A stretch of 43,231 nt of DNA from NCBI GenBank assembly GCA_964482395.1, contig CAYZXK010000154.1:1-43231 (forward strand), in the 5' to 3' direction. Each line of letters begins with the position of its first letter. The stretch's first letter is position 1. Below are positions 24,006 through 33,965 of the stretch, piece after piece. The notes below the pieces were generated by a model that saw only the letters and a program-made list of their open reading frames with translations, had not been told where the DNA came from and did no database searches. The stretch is from CAYZXK01 sp964482395 (GTDB taxonomy: Bacteria; Planctomycetota; Phycisphaerae; UBA1845; Fen-1342). Made by a program: the position numbers and the translations under genes.

Positions 24006-24039
24006 ACCTAATATTAACCTAACATCGGGGGCGAGTCAA
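24006..24039 (-). promoter_or_regulatory. imuA promoter overlapped by direct repeat TTAGGT-N5-TTAGGT
   Basis: On the minus strand, TTGACT (plus 24034-24039), a 17-bp spacer and TAATAT (plus 24011-24016) form a good promoter about 40 bp upstream of imuA. Two copies of TTAGGT (plus 24017-24022 and 24006-24011), 11 bp apart and on the same face of the helix, overlap the spacer and the -10 box. imuAB operons are usually under SOS control, so this repeat is a candidate operator; its regulator is unknown. Confidence 0.55.
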
Positions 24040-24040
24040 A

Positions 24041-25051
24041 TCAATTTTCGAGCTGGTCGACCATTCTGCGCACCGCCTGGATGTGGGCCGGTCCGGTGCC
24101 GCAGCAGCCCCCGATAATCAACGCTCCCAATCCCAGCCATTGTCGTGCGTATTCCGCATATTCAACCGGATGCATGTCTTCAGAAAAACTCCAACCACGT
24201 ATCGGTACCGGATTGCCAATGTGGGCATATGCCGCCAGCCTGCGACCAGTTGCCTGACGCAGGCGCGGCAAGATCCGAGACAGACCCCGAGGGGGAATGC
24301 AATTCAAGCCGATCGCCACCGGCCTGGCTGGCTCGACCGCCGCAACCGCATCTTCCAGTCGGTCCCCCCCTAGCAGATCGCCGTTTTCCCTCACGACGAA
24401 AGAGATCGCCACCGGCAGCCCGATTGTGGCCGCCACCCGGGCGGCGATGCCGGCCTCGCGGAGCGTGTTCATGGTCTCAATCCAGATCAGGTCGGGGCCC
24501 GCCGCCGCCAGCCACTCCATCATTTGGGAGTGCTCAGCCCACAGCTCCGACTCCGACGGCACCAGGTCCGGCCGGTAGCAGTCTTCGACCGGTGCCACAC
24601 TGGCGGCTACCAGCACCTGTCCACCCGGCTTTCCCAGGTGTGCCGCGGCCTGCCGGGCCAGGCTGACCGCCAAAGCGTTCAGAGCCGGACCCTGGTCGAG
24701 CACTCCGGCCGCCCGGAGGGTTCGCGGATTGGTCCGGAAGGTGTTGGCGACCAGGATATCGGCTCCGGCCCGGACGTATTCGGCGTGGATGGCTTTTACC
24801 GCCTGGGGCGCGTCAAGCAGGGCCCCGGCGGACCAAAGTGGGGCGGGGTGTGCCGCTCGCCGACGCTCCAGTTCCGTGCCCATGGCGCCATCCAGCACCA
24901 CGACAGCCCGTTGGAGAACACGAGCGGTCTTGGCGACAGACTGGGCGATACTGTCGCCCTGCCGCTGCGGGGTCGGGTCGGGGTTCGGCCCTGACGGAGT
25001 GGAAGGTGCGCCGCCCGGGCGGCCGGCTGGGGTTTGGGGTGGGCTGTTCAT
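24041..25051 (-). CDS. Homocysteine S-methyltransferase family protein
   Basis: This 336-residue cytosolic enzyme belongs to the Pfam S-methyl_trans family (MmuM, BHMT and the MetH N-terminal module). It should transfer a methyl group to homocysteine with zinc activation of the thiol. LDGAMGTELERR opens the barrel, ANTFRTNPRTL follows, and the zinc cysteines are in GLNC and GGCCGTGPAHI. The methyl donor (S-methylmethionine, betaine or other) cannot be read from sequence. I start at ATG 25051; a TTG at 25072 is open but its GGAGG lies too close to it. The first 40 residues are Pro-rich and unlike the family, so a later start is also possible. The gene is divergent from pyrC. Confidence 0.85.
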   Translation of the reverse strand: MNSPPQTPAGRPGGAPSTPSGPNPDPTPQRQGDSIAQSVAKTARVLQRAVVVLDGAMGTELERRRAAHPAPLWSAGALLDAPQAVKAIHAEYVRAGADILVANTFRTNPRTLRAAGVLDQGPALNALAVSLARQAAAHLGKPGGQVLVAASVAPVEDCYRPDLVPSESELWAEHSQMMEWLAAAGPDLIWIETMNTLREAGIAARVAATIGLPVAISFVVRENGDLLGGDRLEDAVAAVEPARPVAIGLNCIPPRGLSRILPRLRQATGRRLAAYAHIGNPVPIRGWSFSEDMHPVEYAEYARQWLGLGALIIGGCCGTGPAHIQAVRRMVDQLEN

Positions 25052-25146
25052 GCTCGCTGGCGCCTTCTGCAACCTCCGGCTGCTGGCAGTATCATAGTGC
25101 CGACCCTCGCGGCAGGCCGCTGGGCGACCGGCGAACGGAGGCCGTA

Positions 25147-26448
25147 ATGACCAAGACCATTCTTATCCGTGGCGGACGGATCATCGACCCCGCCCAGCAG
25201 ATCGACGAGGTAGGCGACCTGGCGATTCAAGATGGCAGGATAGCGGCGATCGGGAAGCAAGCGCCGCGGTCGGCGGACGAGATCGTGGACGCGGCCGGTC
25301 TGATCGTCTCGCCCGGGCTGATCGACATGCACGTTCACCTGCGGGAGCCGGGTCAGGAAGGGGCTGAAACCATCGAGAGCGGGACGGCGGCGGCTGCGGC
25401 CGGCGGCTTCACGGCGGTAGCCTGCATGCCCAACACCGATCCGCCGCTGGACAATGACTCGGCCATCGAGTTCGTCCTGCGACAGGCGGTTTTATCGGCC
25501 AGCGTCCGCGTTTACCCGGTCGGGGCTCTGACGGTCGGTCGGGCCGGCAAGGAGTTGGCTGAGATCGGTCTGATGGTGAAGGCCGGGGCGGTGGCTTTCA
25601 GTGATGACGGCCGCGGGATCGCCGACGCCGGCGTGTGCCTCCGGGCCATGCGCTACCTGAGCATGTTCGACCGGCTCTTCATTCAGCACTGCGAAGATCC
25701 GTCGCTGAGCGGCAACGGCTGCATGAACGCCGGCCCGGTGGCGACGCGGCTGGGACTGCCGGGAATCCCCGCCGCGGCCGAAATCGTCATGGTGCAACGA
25801 GATATTACGCTGGCGTCCCAAGTCGGGATCCGCTACCACGTCGCGCACATCTCGACCGCGGGCGCGGTGGAGCTGGTCCGTCAGGCCAAGCGGTGCGGAC
25901 AGCGAGTAACGGCCGAGGTTTGTCCGCATCATCTGCTGCTGACCGAGGAGGCCTGCCACGGTTACGACACCAACTACAAGATGAAGCCCCCACTGCGCAC
26001 TCAGGCGGACGTGGACGCGTGCCGGCAGGGTGTACGCGACGGTACCATCGATTGTCTGGTCACCGACCATGCCCCCCACGGCAAGGAAAGCAAAGAGTAC
26101 GAATTCGCCGACGCGCCCTTTGGGATTATCGGGCTGGAGACCGCCGTACCGCTGTTTATCCGGGCCCTGATCGAGCCCGGGCTGATCACCTGGCCCGCAA
26201 TGATCGCGGCCATGTCTACCCGGCCTGCCGAGCTGCTGGGGGTGCCGGGCGGCACGCTTCGCGTCGGTCAGCCGGCGGACGTCACGCTCATCGACCCGGA
26301 CCTGGAATGGACCGTGGATGTCGAGCAGATGCGATCCAAGAGTCGCAACAGTCCCTTTGACGGCTGGAAGGTGCGTGGCCGGGCGGTCGGCACGCTGGTC
26401 GATGGAACCTGGCGGTATCGCGACTTTGAGCGGGTCCGAGTCCACTAA
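25147..26448 (+). CDS. pyrC: Dihydroorotase
   Basis: PyrC cyclises N-carbamoyl-aspartate to dihydroorotate, the third step of pyrimidine synthesis. Metal ligands are visible in DMHVHLREPG (His62, His64), FIQHCED, YHVAHISTA and VTDHAPHGKESKE (catalytic Asp). It is of the class I type, close to Bacillus/Aquifex enzymes. The length of 433 residues is standard. GGAGG lies upstream of ATG 25147; the frame opens earlier, at 24838, but that part is antisense to the methyltransferase gene. pyrB, its usual neighbour, is absent, while pyrK sits 14 kb away. Its stop codon overlaps that of the convergent MBOAT gene by 3 bases. Confidence 0.94.
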   Translation: MTKTILIRGGRIIDPAQQIDEVGDLAIQDGRIAAIGKQAPRSADEIVDAAGLIVSPGLIDMHVHLREPGQEGAETIESGTAAAAAGGFTAVACMPNTDPPLDNDSAIEFVLRQAVLSASVRVYPVGALTVGRAGKELAEIGLMVKAGAVAFSDDGRGIADAGVCLRAMRYLSMFDRLFIQHCEDPSLSGNGCMNAGPVATRLGLPGIPAAAEIVMVQRDITLASQVGIRYHVAHISTAGAVELVRQAKRCGQRVTAEVCPHHLLLTEEACHGYDTNYKMKPPLRTQADVDACRQGVRDGTIDCLVTDHAPHGKESKEYEFADAPFGIIGLETAVPLFIRALIEPGLITWPAMIAAMSTRPAELLGVPGGTLRVGQPADVTLIDPDLEWTVDVEQMRSKSRNSPFDGWKVRGRAVGTLVDGTWRYRDFERVRVH

Positions 26449-27950
26449 CCGCCGAGCGAAGTGGCGAGGATCCAGGCTCGCCGGACGATCTCCCGAACCA
26501 CGTTGACCGCTCCGCCGCCGCCGAAGAACACCAGCAGCGAGAAGACGAAGGCGTGCTGGGTGATCAGCCAGGCCAGGATTCGGGGGAGGGGTTGGCACCT
26601 CAGCGACCAGCGGCGGAGGGTCGGCAGCATGCCCGAAGGCGCCTGGTCCAGTCGCTTCATCCAGCGCGCCCAGGCCTGATTAATGCCCACCATCAGGCCC
26701 ATCAGCAGGCCCCAGATCGCGACTTGCAGCACCAGCCGGTGCCACAGGCCGCACACCAGGAAGGTGAAGCAGACGTTGAACAGGGCCCGGCGTCGGTTGC
26801 CGCCCAGGGGGATGTAAACGTAATCGCGAAGGATCGAGGTGAGGCTGATGTGCCAGCGCCGCCAGAATTCCCGCAGGCTGGTAGCCAGCCAGGGCCGGGC
26901 GAAGTTCTCGACTTGGCGGTAGCCCAGCAGCCGGGCCATCCCGGCCGCCACATCGCAGTAGCCGCTGAACTCCAGGTACAGCGTGAAGATGATGAGGAAC
27001 CCTCCCAGATACAGCAGAGTGAAGCTCTGAATCTGCTCCGGATGTTTCCAGAACGTGTCCGGCCCGCCCAATCCCAGCTTCCTGCCCAGCAGCGGGTGGA
27101 AATACCAGGTGACGATCAGACTCTTGCCCAGGCCCAGGCCGATTCGGGCCAGGCCGGCCGGCAGGTTGCGCCACCGCCGGCGCTGGTGGCAGGTGTCCAT
27201 TTCGTCCTGGAAGGGGCCGAACCGCTCGATGGGCCCTTGAATAAGCGTCGGCGCGTAGCAGGTGTAGGCCAGGAAATTGAGCAGACTTCGGCGTGGCTGG
27301 GGCAGAGCGTGGCGTTTGAGCTCCGAGAAGTAGTGAAGCATCCGGGCGGCCAGGTAGGCGGTGCCGATGTTGTGAACGTTCGCGAACATGGCGTGGAGCA
27401 GCGGAAAGGGTCGCCCGGGCGCGAAGGAATCGTGCAGCCGGTAAAAGCACGGCTCCCACCTCAGCCCGCGTGCTCCTAGGGGGAAGATCCAAGGCGCGTG
27501 CCGGAAGAGCCAGTCATTCCAGGCCGGCGGCAGCCTCAGCTCATGCAGGGCCATGGTGGCCGCGTACCAGCCGCCGATGATGGCGATCGCGGCCAGCGGC
27601 GGCCCCATCGGCCAGACGTCCGTCCGCCGACATTCGACCGCGAACCGCTCCCCGACCCGATAAAAAACGACGCAGGTCAGCAGCCACAGGCCGGCGTACA
27701 ACAGGCCGACGACGTATGCCAGGAACGAAAGGCCGGTCAGTACGATGGCCAGTCGCAGCCGGCGAAACGGTGCCAGCAGCAGCACCGGCAGCAGCGGGAG
27801 GAAGTAGACCACCACGAAGCGGTCATCGAGGACATCGCCCAGCCAGAAGCCGCGCCAGTCCCGCCAAGGCGTCCTGTGGATCGGCTCGAGCAGGAGCTGC
27901 CAGCCCGAGCCGACCAGATCCATGATGGTCGCCAAACCCAAGCCTTCCAT
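26445..27950 (-). CDS. MBOAT-family O-acyltransferase (AlgI-like)
   Basis: This integral membrane enzyme of 501 residues and about ten or more membrane segments is expected to move an acyl group across the membrane to a polysaccharide or similar acceptor. The MBOAT core is clear: IQGPIERF, LYLEFSGYCDVAAGMARLLGYR, LREFWRRWHISLTSILRDYVYIPLGGNRR and the catalytic His in CGLWHRL. The last differs slightly from the usual GLWHG. AlgI-like proteins normally pair with a periplasmic SGNH (AlgJ/X or DltD-like) transferase, and none is adjacent, so the acceptor is unknown. The gene converges on pyrC and is divergent from the metallophosphoesterase gene. Confidence 0.88.
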   Translation of the reverse strand: MEGLGLATIMDLVGSGWQLLLEPIHRTPWRDWRGFWLGDVLDDRFVVVYFLPLLPVLLLAPFRRLRLAIVLTGLSFLAYVVGLLYAGLWLLTCVVFYRVGERFAVECRRTDVWPMGPPLAAIAIIGGWYAATMALHELRLPPAWNDWLFRHAPWIFPLGARGLRWEPCFYRLHDSFAPGRPFPLLHAMFANVHNIGTAYLAARMLHYFSELKRHALPQPRRSLLNFLAYTCYAPTLIQGPIERFGPFQDEMDTCHQRRRWRNLPAGLARIGLGLGKSLIVTWYFHPLLGRKLGLGGPDTFWKHPEQIQSFTLLYLGGFLIIFTLYLEFSGYCDVAAGMARLLGYRQVENFARPWLATSLREFWRRWHISLTSILRDYVYIPLGGNRRRALFNVCFTFLVCGLWHRLVLQVAIWGLLMGLMVGINQAWARWMKRLDQAPSGMLPTLRRWSLRCQPLPRILAWLITQHAFVFSLLVFFGGGGAVNVVREIVRRAWILATSLGG

Positions 27951-27969
27951 CCGCTTACCCGCAGCCGGC

Positions 27970-27997
27970 TTGCCGCCGCCGGACCGGCTGGCATAAT
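27970..27997 (+). promoter_or_regulatory. Candidate promoter of the metallophosphoesterase gene
   Basis: TTGCCG (27970-27975), 16 bp, CATAAT (27992-27997) gives 4/6 and 5/6 matches to the sigma-70 boxes, 80 bp upstream of the ATG at 28078. It lies in the divergent gap with the MBOAT gene. Confidence 0.45.
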
Positions 27998-28077
27998 CGG
28001 GGCAACGTTACCCGCTGGCCGCTCAAGGGTGAAGAGGTTTCGCCGGCACGGCCAGCCCGAGTACCGGCCCGACCGCT

Positions 28078-28935
28078 ATGCCGCTCTGCTTCTTCGTTTC
28101 TGATCTGCATGGGCGCACCCGCCGCTACCAGCGGCTGTTCGAGGCCATCTCCGCCGAGCGGCCGGCGGCGGTCTTCCTGGGCGGAGACCTTCTGCCGCAC
28201 GGTTTGTGGCGGCGGGAGGCCGAGGCCGGCGAGGACTTCGTGCAGGATTTCCTGTTGGCCGGCTTCCGACGGCTGCGGGCATCCCTGGAAGCGGTCTACC
28301 CACGGGTCTTTCTGATCCTCGGCAACGATGACGGCCGGGCGCCCGAAGCGACCTTCCAGGCCGCCCAGGCCGAGGGGCTGTGGCAGTACGTGCATGAGCG
28401 CCACGCACAGTTGGGGGATTTCGACGTCTACGGTTACGCCTGCGTACCGCCCACGCCATTTCTGCTCAAGGACTGGGAACGGTACGACGTCTCACGTCAT
28501 GTGGAGCCGGGGTGCGTCTCGCCCGAGGAAGGATTCCGCACCGTGCCGGTACCGGAAAACCAGGTCAGATACGGGACAATCCAAGACGACCTGGCCCGGC
28601 TGGTCGGCGACCGGAGCCTGGACCGGGCGATCATGCTCTTCCACGCTCCGCCCTACCAGACCGGACTGGACCGCGCGGCCCTCGATGGACGGATGGTCGA
28701 GAACGTGCCGATGGATGTGCATGTCGGCAGCATCGCCATCCAGCGGTTCATCGCCCAGCGGCAGCCGCTGGTCACCCTCCACGGGCACATTCACGAGTCG
28801 GCCCGGATGACCGGCCGCTGGTCCGAGCGGATCGGACGGAGCTGGTGCTTCTCCGGGGCTCACGACGGCCCGGAACTGGCCCTGGTCCGTTTTGATCCGG
28901 AAGATCCGGCTCAGGCGACCCGGACGCTCCTGTAG
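28078..28935 (+). CDS. Calcineurin-like metallophosphoesterase
   Basis: This 285-residue cytosolic protein has the calcineurin-like phosphoesterase fold. Metal motifs run in order: SDLHGR (Asp9, His11), LGGDLL (Asp37), LGNDD (Asn83), LFHAPPY, and LHGHIHES near residue 240. It lacks a signal peptide. The insert at about 100-185, between the GNDD and FHAPP motifs, is the variable part and probably sets the substrate. Relatives act on phosphodiesters, phosphoproteins or nucleotides; I cannot choose among these. The upstream gene is the divergent MBOAT gene and the downstream neighbour, moxR, is convergent 38 bp away. Confidence 0.84.
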   Translation: MPLCFFVSDLHGRTRRYQRLFEAISAERPAAVFLGGDLLPHGLWRREAEAGEDFVQDFLLAGFRRLRASLEAVYPRVFLILGNDDGRAPEATFQAAQAEGLWQYVHERHAQLGDFDVYGYACVPPTPFLLKDWERYDVSRHVEPGCVSPEEGFRTVPVPENQVRYGTIQDDLARLVGDRSLDRAIMLFHAPPYQTGLDRAALDGRMVENVPMDVHVGSIAIQRFIAQRQPLVTLHGHIHESARMTGRWSERIGRSWCFSGAHDGPELALVRFDPEDPAQATRTLL

Positions 28936-28973
28936 CGGCCGCGGGCGGCGGACCGGGCCAGGTGAAGACCGTC

Positions 28974-29990
<1,017 letters not shown>

Positions 29991-30213
29991 AAGTCGTCCT
30001 CCCGGCCAGGGCCGGCCTTGCGGGCCGACCGGCACATGGAACCGGCCGGCAGAATTGTACGCCTGGAGGGTCGTCTGCACGAGGAAGGCCGCGTGGCAGG
30101 CAAAGGTCGCCGGACGGTCTTGCCCCCCGGCTGGCCGGCGGCTAGCTTTAGCGGAGTTTTGTCGGCGCGGCTGGTTCCAACGGAGATCGCTTAGCAACAG
30201 GAAACCCCTCCCC

Positions 30214-31608
30214 ATGAGCACCACCGACAACGTGCAGACCGGCGAGAAGAGAAGCCCGCTGCGGGAAATCGTCCAGCCATTTATTGATGTCGCGCATGCC
30301 CCGCGGGCCTTGTGGGGGATCAATCTGCCTTATTTTCTGGAAGGCTGGTGCTACTGGGGCATCGTGGGCTACCTGTCCATCTACTTCAGCGAGTACGTCA
30401 AGCTGGAGGAACAGCCGGCCGCCCTCTCGGTGGGCTTCCAAACCTGGGGAATCACTCTGGCGATGGTGCTCTTCGGCGGTCTGGCGGACCGCTGGGGGGT
30501 GCGGGTAGCCCTGCTTCTGGCGTTCGGGCTGATGATGATCGGCCGGGCGGCGTTGGCCGTAGGGCCCCAGCTCGGCATTGGCGGCGGGGGCACCTGGTCC
30601 GGTCTGCACCTTCTGTCCCTGCTGGGCATACTCTTCGTGGTGCTCGGCTACGGCATGTATCAGCCGGCGGCCTACGCCGGCGTGCGCCAGTTCACCACCC
30701 CCAGCACGGCGGCGATGGGCTTCGCCATGCTGTACGCGCTGATGAATTTCGGCGGCTGGCTCAACTCCTTCTTCGCCCCCGTCCGCAAAAGCATCGGAAT
30801 CGCGGGCGCCTACTGGGTCTACACGGCACTCACCGGCGTTTCACTCTTGGCCACCGCGCTGATCCTGACCCGCAAGACCGTGGTCGAGGCGACCGCCGCC
30901 GCCCGCGCCAGCCGAGGTGACCAGCCGCAGCCCAACCACCCGGCAGACGCGCCCGCGGCCCAGCCCCGCGGCGGCCTGCTACAGTGGCTGAAAAACCACC
31001 CGCTGGCCGACCTCAAGTTCTCCTGCTTCATCTTTTCGCTGATCCCCGTGCAGACCCTGTTCGCCCACTTCTGGTTCACTTTTGCCAAGTACTTGCAGCG
31101 GGCCTACCGCGGCAGTTGGATCGGCGACAACTTCGAGTGGGTCCTCAATTTGAACTCCGCCCTGATTTTCATATTCGTGCCCATCGCGGCCGCGATCACC
31201 GCTCGGCGCAAAGCGTACAACATGATGATTCTGGGCACGTTCACCATGGCTGCGCCCACCTTTTTCCTGGCTCTGGGACCCAACCCGGTCACTATCTTCG
31301 CCTACGTGCTGCTGATGACGGTCGGGGAGGCGATCTGGCAGCCTCGATTCCTCGGACTGGCCACCCAAATCGCGCCGGAGGGGCGGGCCGCGGCCTACAG
31401 CGGCGCCGCTCAGTTGCCCTGGTTCTTGACCAAGGTGATCACCAGCCTTTACGCGGGCTGGTTTATGGCCAAGTACTGCCCGGCCGAGGGCCCGCTGAAC
31501 ACCGAGTTCATGTGGCTGATCTACGCACTGATTGCGATTACCACGCCCGTCCTTCTGGTCCTGATGAAGCCGTGGCTTTCAAAGGGCCTGAAGATGACGG
31601 CAAGCTGA
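30214..31608 (+). CDS. MFS transporter, POT/peptide-transporter-like
   Basis: This inner-membrane carrier of 464 residues has about 12 membrane segments with a polar central loop (about 228-265, rich in Ala, Pro and Gln). LADRWGVRVAL is the loop 2-3 motif of the major facilitator superfamily. NLPYFLEGWCYWGI resembles the E-x-x-E-R-x-x-Y-Y-G region of proton-coupled peptide transporters but is less exact than in the gene at 36121, so peptide transport is inference from resemblance plus context. I start at ATG 30214 with AGGAAA upstream. It heads a plus-strand run with two OPT genes, 48 bp before the first, and is divergent from moxR. Confidence 0.8.
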   Translation: MSTTDNVQTGEKRSPLREIVQPFIDVAHAPRALWGINLPYFLEGWCYWGIVGYLSIYFSEYVKLEEQPAALSVGFQTWGITLAMVLFGGLADRWGVRVALLLAFGLMMIGRAALAVGPQLGIGGGGTWSGLHLLSLLGILFVVLGYGMYQPAAYAGVRQFTTPSTAAMGFAMLYALMNFGGWLNSFFAPVRKSIGIAGAYWVYTALTGVSLLATALILTRKTVVEATAAARASRGDQPQPNHPADAPAAQPRGGLLQWLKNHPLADLKFSCFIFSLIPVQTLFAHFWFTFAKYLQRAYRGSWIGDNFEWVLNLNSALIFIFVPIAAAITARRKAYNMMILGTFTMAAPTFFLALGPNPVTIFAYVLLMTVGEAIWQPRFLGLATQIAPEGRAAAYSGAAQLPWFLTKVITSLYAGWFMAKYCPAEGPLNTEFMWLIYALIAITTPVLLVLMKPWLSKGLKMTAS

Positions 31609-31656
31609 CCTTTGCGGGGAAGTGGTTCCGTCTGCCCAACCGGAAACAGGCCGCAT

Positions 31657-33813
31657 ATGTCCGAGCTTCAACCCCAAGTGATGACCCGGCTTCCGGAAAA
31701 CGCCTACCGGGAACTCAAGCCCGGCGAAACGTATGTCCCTATGGTTCCACCCAGCGTGACCGTGCCGGAGGTCACCGCCCGGGCCATCATCTTCGGCATC
31801 GTGATGAACATCATCTTCTCGATCGCCGCCACCTTCCTGGCCCTCAAGGCCGGACAGGGCATCGAGACCGCCATCCCCATCTCGATCCTGGCCGTCGGTC
31901 TATCCGGCCTGTTGTTGCGGCTGGGTTACCGGCGCAGCTCGCTGCTGGAGAACGTCAACATCCTGGCAACCAGCACCACCTCCGGCATCGTGGCCGGCGG
32001 GACCTGTTTCACCATGCCGGCCATTTACGTCCTGAAGCTGGACCAGAAGCTGCACCTGGGCAACCTCGAGCTGTTCATGCTGATTTTCCTGGTCCCGCTG
32101 CTGGGCGCGATTCTGGGAGCGCTGTTTCTGATCCCGTTCCGCCGGTACTTCGTGAAGGAAATGCATGGGAAGTTCCCATTTCCCGAGGGCACCGCCACCA
32201 ACGAGATTCTGGCAGCCGGCGCGGCCGGCGGGGGCGGCCAGGCCTGGGTGCTGGTCTACTCCTTCTTGCTGGCGGTGGTCTACAACTTCCTCTCCGGGGC
32301 CCTGAAGCTCTTCAGTGACATCTTCACGACCGGCCAGGTCGCGATCAAAGCCGGACAGGAAACGGTCAGTACCCTGGCCTTCAAGAACCCCTTCTTCGAA
32401 AACCTCACCCACAACGTCAAAGCGGTCTTCTCGCTGGGGACCGGAGCGTATTATGTCGGCCTGGGCTTCATAATCGGCCTGCGCTGGGCGGCCATAATCT
32501 GTGCCGGGTCGTTCCTCTCCTGGTTCGTGATCGTGCCCCTGCTGGCTCCCTTGAGCCTGGAACAACTCAAGCTCCTGAACCCCCACCCGGCCTTCACCGA
32601 CACCGGCGCGGAGAGCCTCTGGTGGTTCGTCCCTCGAAACCTCGGAATCGGCGGGATCTTCGCGGCCGGAATCATAACCATCCTCAAAATGAGCAAGGTC
32701 ATAGTGTCCGCCCTGCGTCAGGCGCTGGGCGGGCTGTTGGGGTCCGACAAGCCGGTCGGGCCGGCGGATCGCACCGATCAGGACATGAGCTACACGTCGG
32801 TTCTGATCGTCGGCCTGGTCACCACCCTGGCTTTGGCCCTGTATTTCCGCTTCTTCGTGCTCCAGGGCACCGCAAACCCGACGCGGCTGACGCTCATCTC
32901 GGTGGCGCTGGCCCTGGTGGTGTCCTTCATCTTCACCACCGTTTCCGCCTGGGCGATCGCCGTGATCTCCACCACGCCCATCTCGGGGATGACCGTCACC
33001 ACCATCATCATCACGGCGGTCGTTCTCCTCGGGGCGGGGCTGGGGCGGGGCGAGCGCGGCATGCTGGCCACGCTGCTGGTCGGCGGAGTGGTTTGCACCG
33101 CCCTGTCGATGGCCGGAACCCTGGTCACGGAGTTCAAGCTGGGTTACTGGCTGGGGGCCAGCCCCAGGAAGATTCAGTGGAGCGCCATCATCGCCTCCGT
33201 CCTGGCGTCGGCGGCGGTGACTGGCACCATCATGTTCCTGGCCTTTCGTCCCGGCTACGTCAAGACGCCCCAGACGCCCGAGCCGCTGGCGGCGCCTCAG
33301 GCCAACATGATCGGCAGTGCCATCGAGGCCTTCGTCGGGCAGGAGGGGCAGGTCCCCTGGCTGCTGTACGGCACCGGGGCAGTGATCGCCATCGTGCTTC
33401 AGATGGTCAACGTCAGCCCGCTTCCGTTCGCGCTGGGCATGTACCTGCCGCTGGAAATCAACACCTCGATCCTGGTGGGGGCCTTCGTCGCCTGGCTGGT
33501 CAGCCGGAGTTCCGGCGACGAGCGGGTCCGGAAGGCCCGTACTGACAAGGGGATTCTGGTGGCGTCCGGGCTGATCGCCGGGGGAGCCATCATCGAAGTG
33601 CTGATCGTGGCTTTTGGCGTCTTGGACGAAATGTACAACCACAGCCGGATAGTGAGTTGGCTGGACTGGGGTCAGCGTCGCATTGCGGCGGGCGTCGCTC
33701 CGGAAGTGGTGGCCCAGACCGCGAACTGGCTGGGAGCGGTCGCCTTCCTGATCTTGTGTCTGATCGTGTATTGGGATTGCCGGCGGGCCAGGCCGCAGGG
33801 CGGCGCAGGCTAG
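31657..33813 (+). CDS. OPT-family oligopeptide transporter, copy 1
   Basis: This large membrane protein of 718 residues with some 14-16 membrane segments belongs to the oligopeptide transporter (OPT) family, which imports short peptides or metal-chelate complexes with protons. Diagnostic parts are ENAYRELKPGETYVPMVPP, FLALKAGQGIETAIPIS, GGTCFTMPAIY, FPFPEGTATNEIL, SVLIVG..., and AQANMIGS-like PQANMIG near residue 548. It is a close paralogue of the gene at 33966, with long identical stretches. I start at ATG 31657; upstream codons back to 31612 lack family sequence. Whether it carries peptides or metal chelates cannot be told, but the neighbours favour peptides. Confidence 0.91.
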   Translation: MSELQPQVMTRLPENAYRELKPGETYVPMVPPSVTVPEVTARAIIFGIVMNIIFSIAATFLALKAGQGIETAIPISILAVGLSGLLLRLGYRRSSLLENVNILATSTTSGIVAGGTCFTMPAIYVLKLDQKLHLGNLELFMLIFLVPLLGAILGALFLIPFRRYFVKEMHGKFPFPEGTATNEILAAGAAGGGGQAWVLVYSFLLAVVYNFLSGALKLFSDIFTTGQVAIKAGQETVSTLAFKNPFFENLTHNVKAVFSLGTGAYYVGLGFIIGLRWAAIICAGSFLSWFVIVPLLAPLSLEQLKLLNPHPAFTDTGAESLWWFVPRNLGIGGIFAAGIITILKMSKVIVSALRQALGGLLGSDKPVGPADRTDQDMSYTSVLIVGLVTTLALALYFRFFVLQGTANPTRLTLISVALALVVSFIFTTVSAWAIAVISTTPISGMTVTTIIITAVVLLGAGLGRGERGMLATLLVGGVVCTALSMAGTLVTEFKLGYWLGASPRKIQWSAIIASVLASAAVTGTIMFLAFRPGYVKTPQTPEPLAAPQANMIGSAIEAFVGQEGQVPWLLYGTGAVIAIVLQMVNVSPLPFALGMYLPLEINTSILVGAFVAWLVSRSSGDERVRKARTDKGILVASGLIAGGAIIEVLIVAFGVLDEMYNHSRIVSWLDWGQRRIAAGVAPEVVAQTANWLGAVAFLILCLIVYWDCRRARPQGGAG

Positions 33814-33935
33814 GAAGGCGGCCGGGTGCCCTTCGGCTGGCCTCTCCTGAACACGTTGCCAGGCTGTCCGGTCGATGGTAGCCTCATCTTGCCAGTCGCT
33901 GACCGGGGCGCACGCGCCAGCGGCAGAGTGAACAC

Positions 33936-33951
33936 TAGGCTGATTTAGGCT
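33936..33951 (+). repeat. Direct repeat TAGGCT-N4-TAGGCT upstream of OPT copy 2
   Basis: Two copies of TAGGCT, at 33936-33941 and 33946-33951, lie one helical turn apart, 15 bp before the ATG of the second OPT gene and next to its ribosome binding site (AGAGGGAG). It could be an operator or part of a transcription start region. The evidence is the repeat alone. Confidence 0.3.
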
Positions 33952-33965
33952 AAGAGGGAGAGCGC

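Noticed and set aside
30054..30059. TACAAT on the minus strand upstream of moxR
   Set aside because: No -35 box at 16-18 bp and no extended -10, so a promoter cannot be supported.
31900..33642. Open minus-strand frame of 580 codons opposite OPT copy 1
   Set aside because: Composition is rich in Gln, Gly, Asp and His as expected of an antisense shadow; the plus-strand OPT protein is unmistakable.
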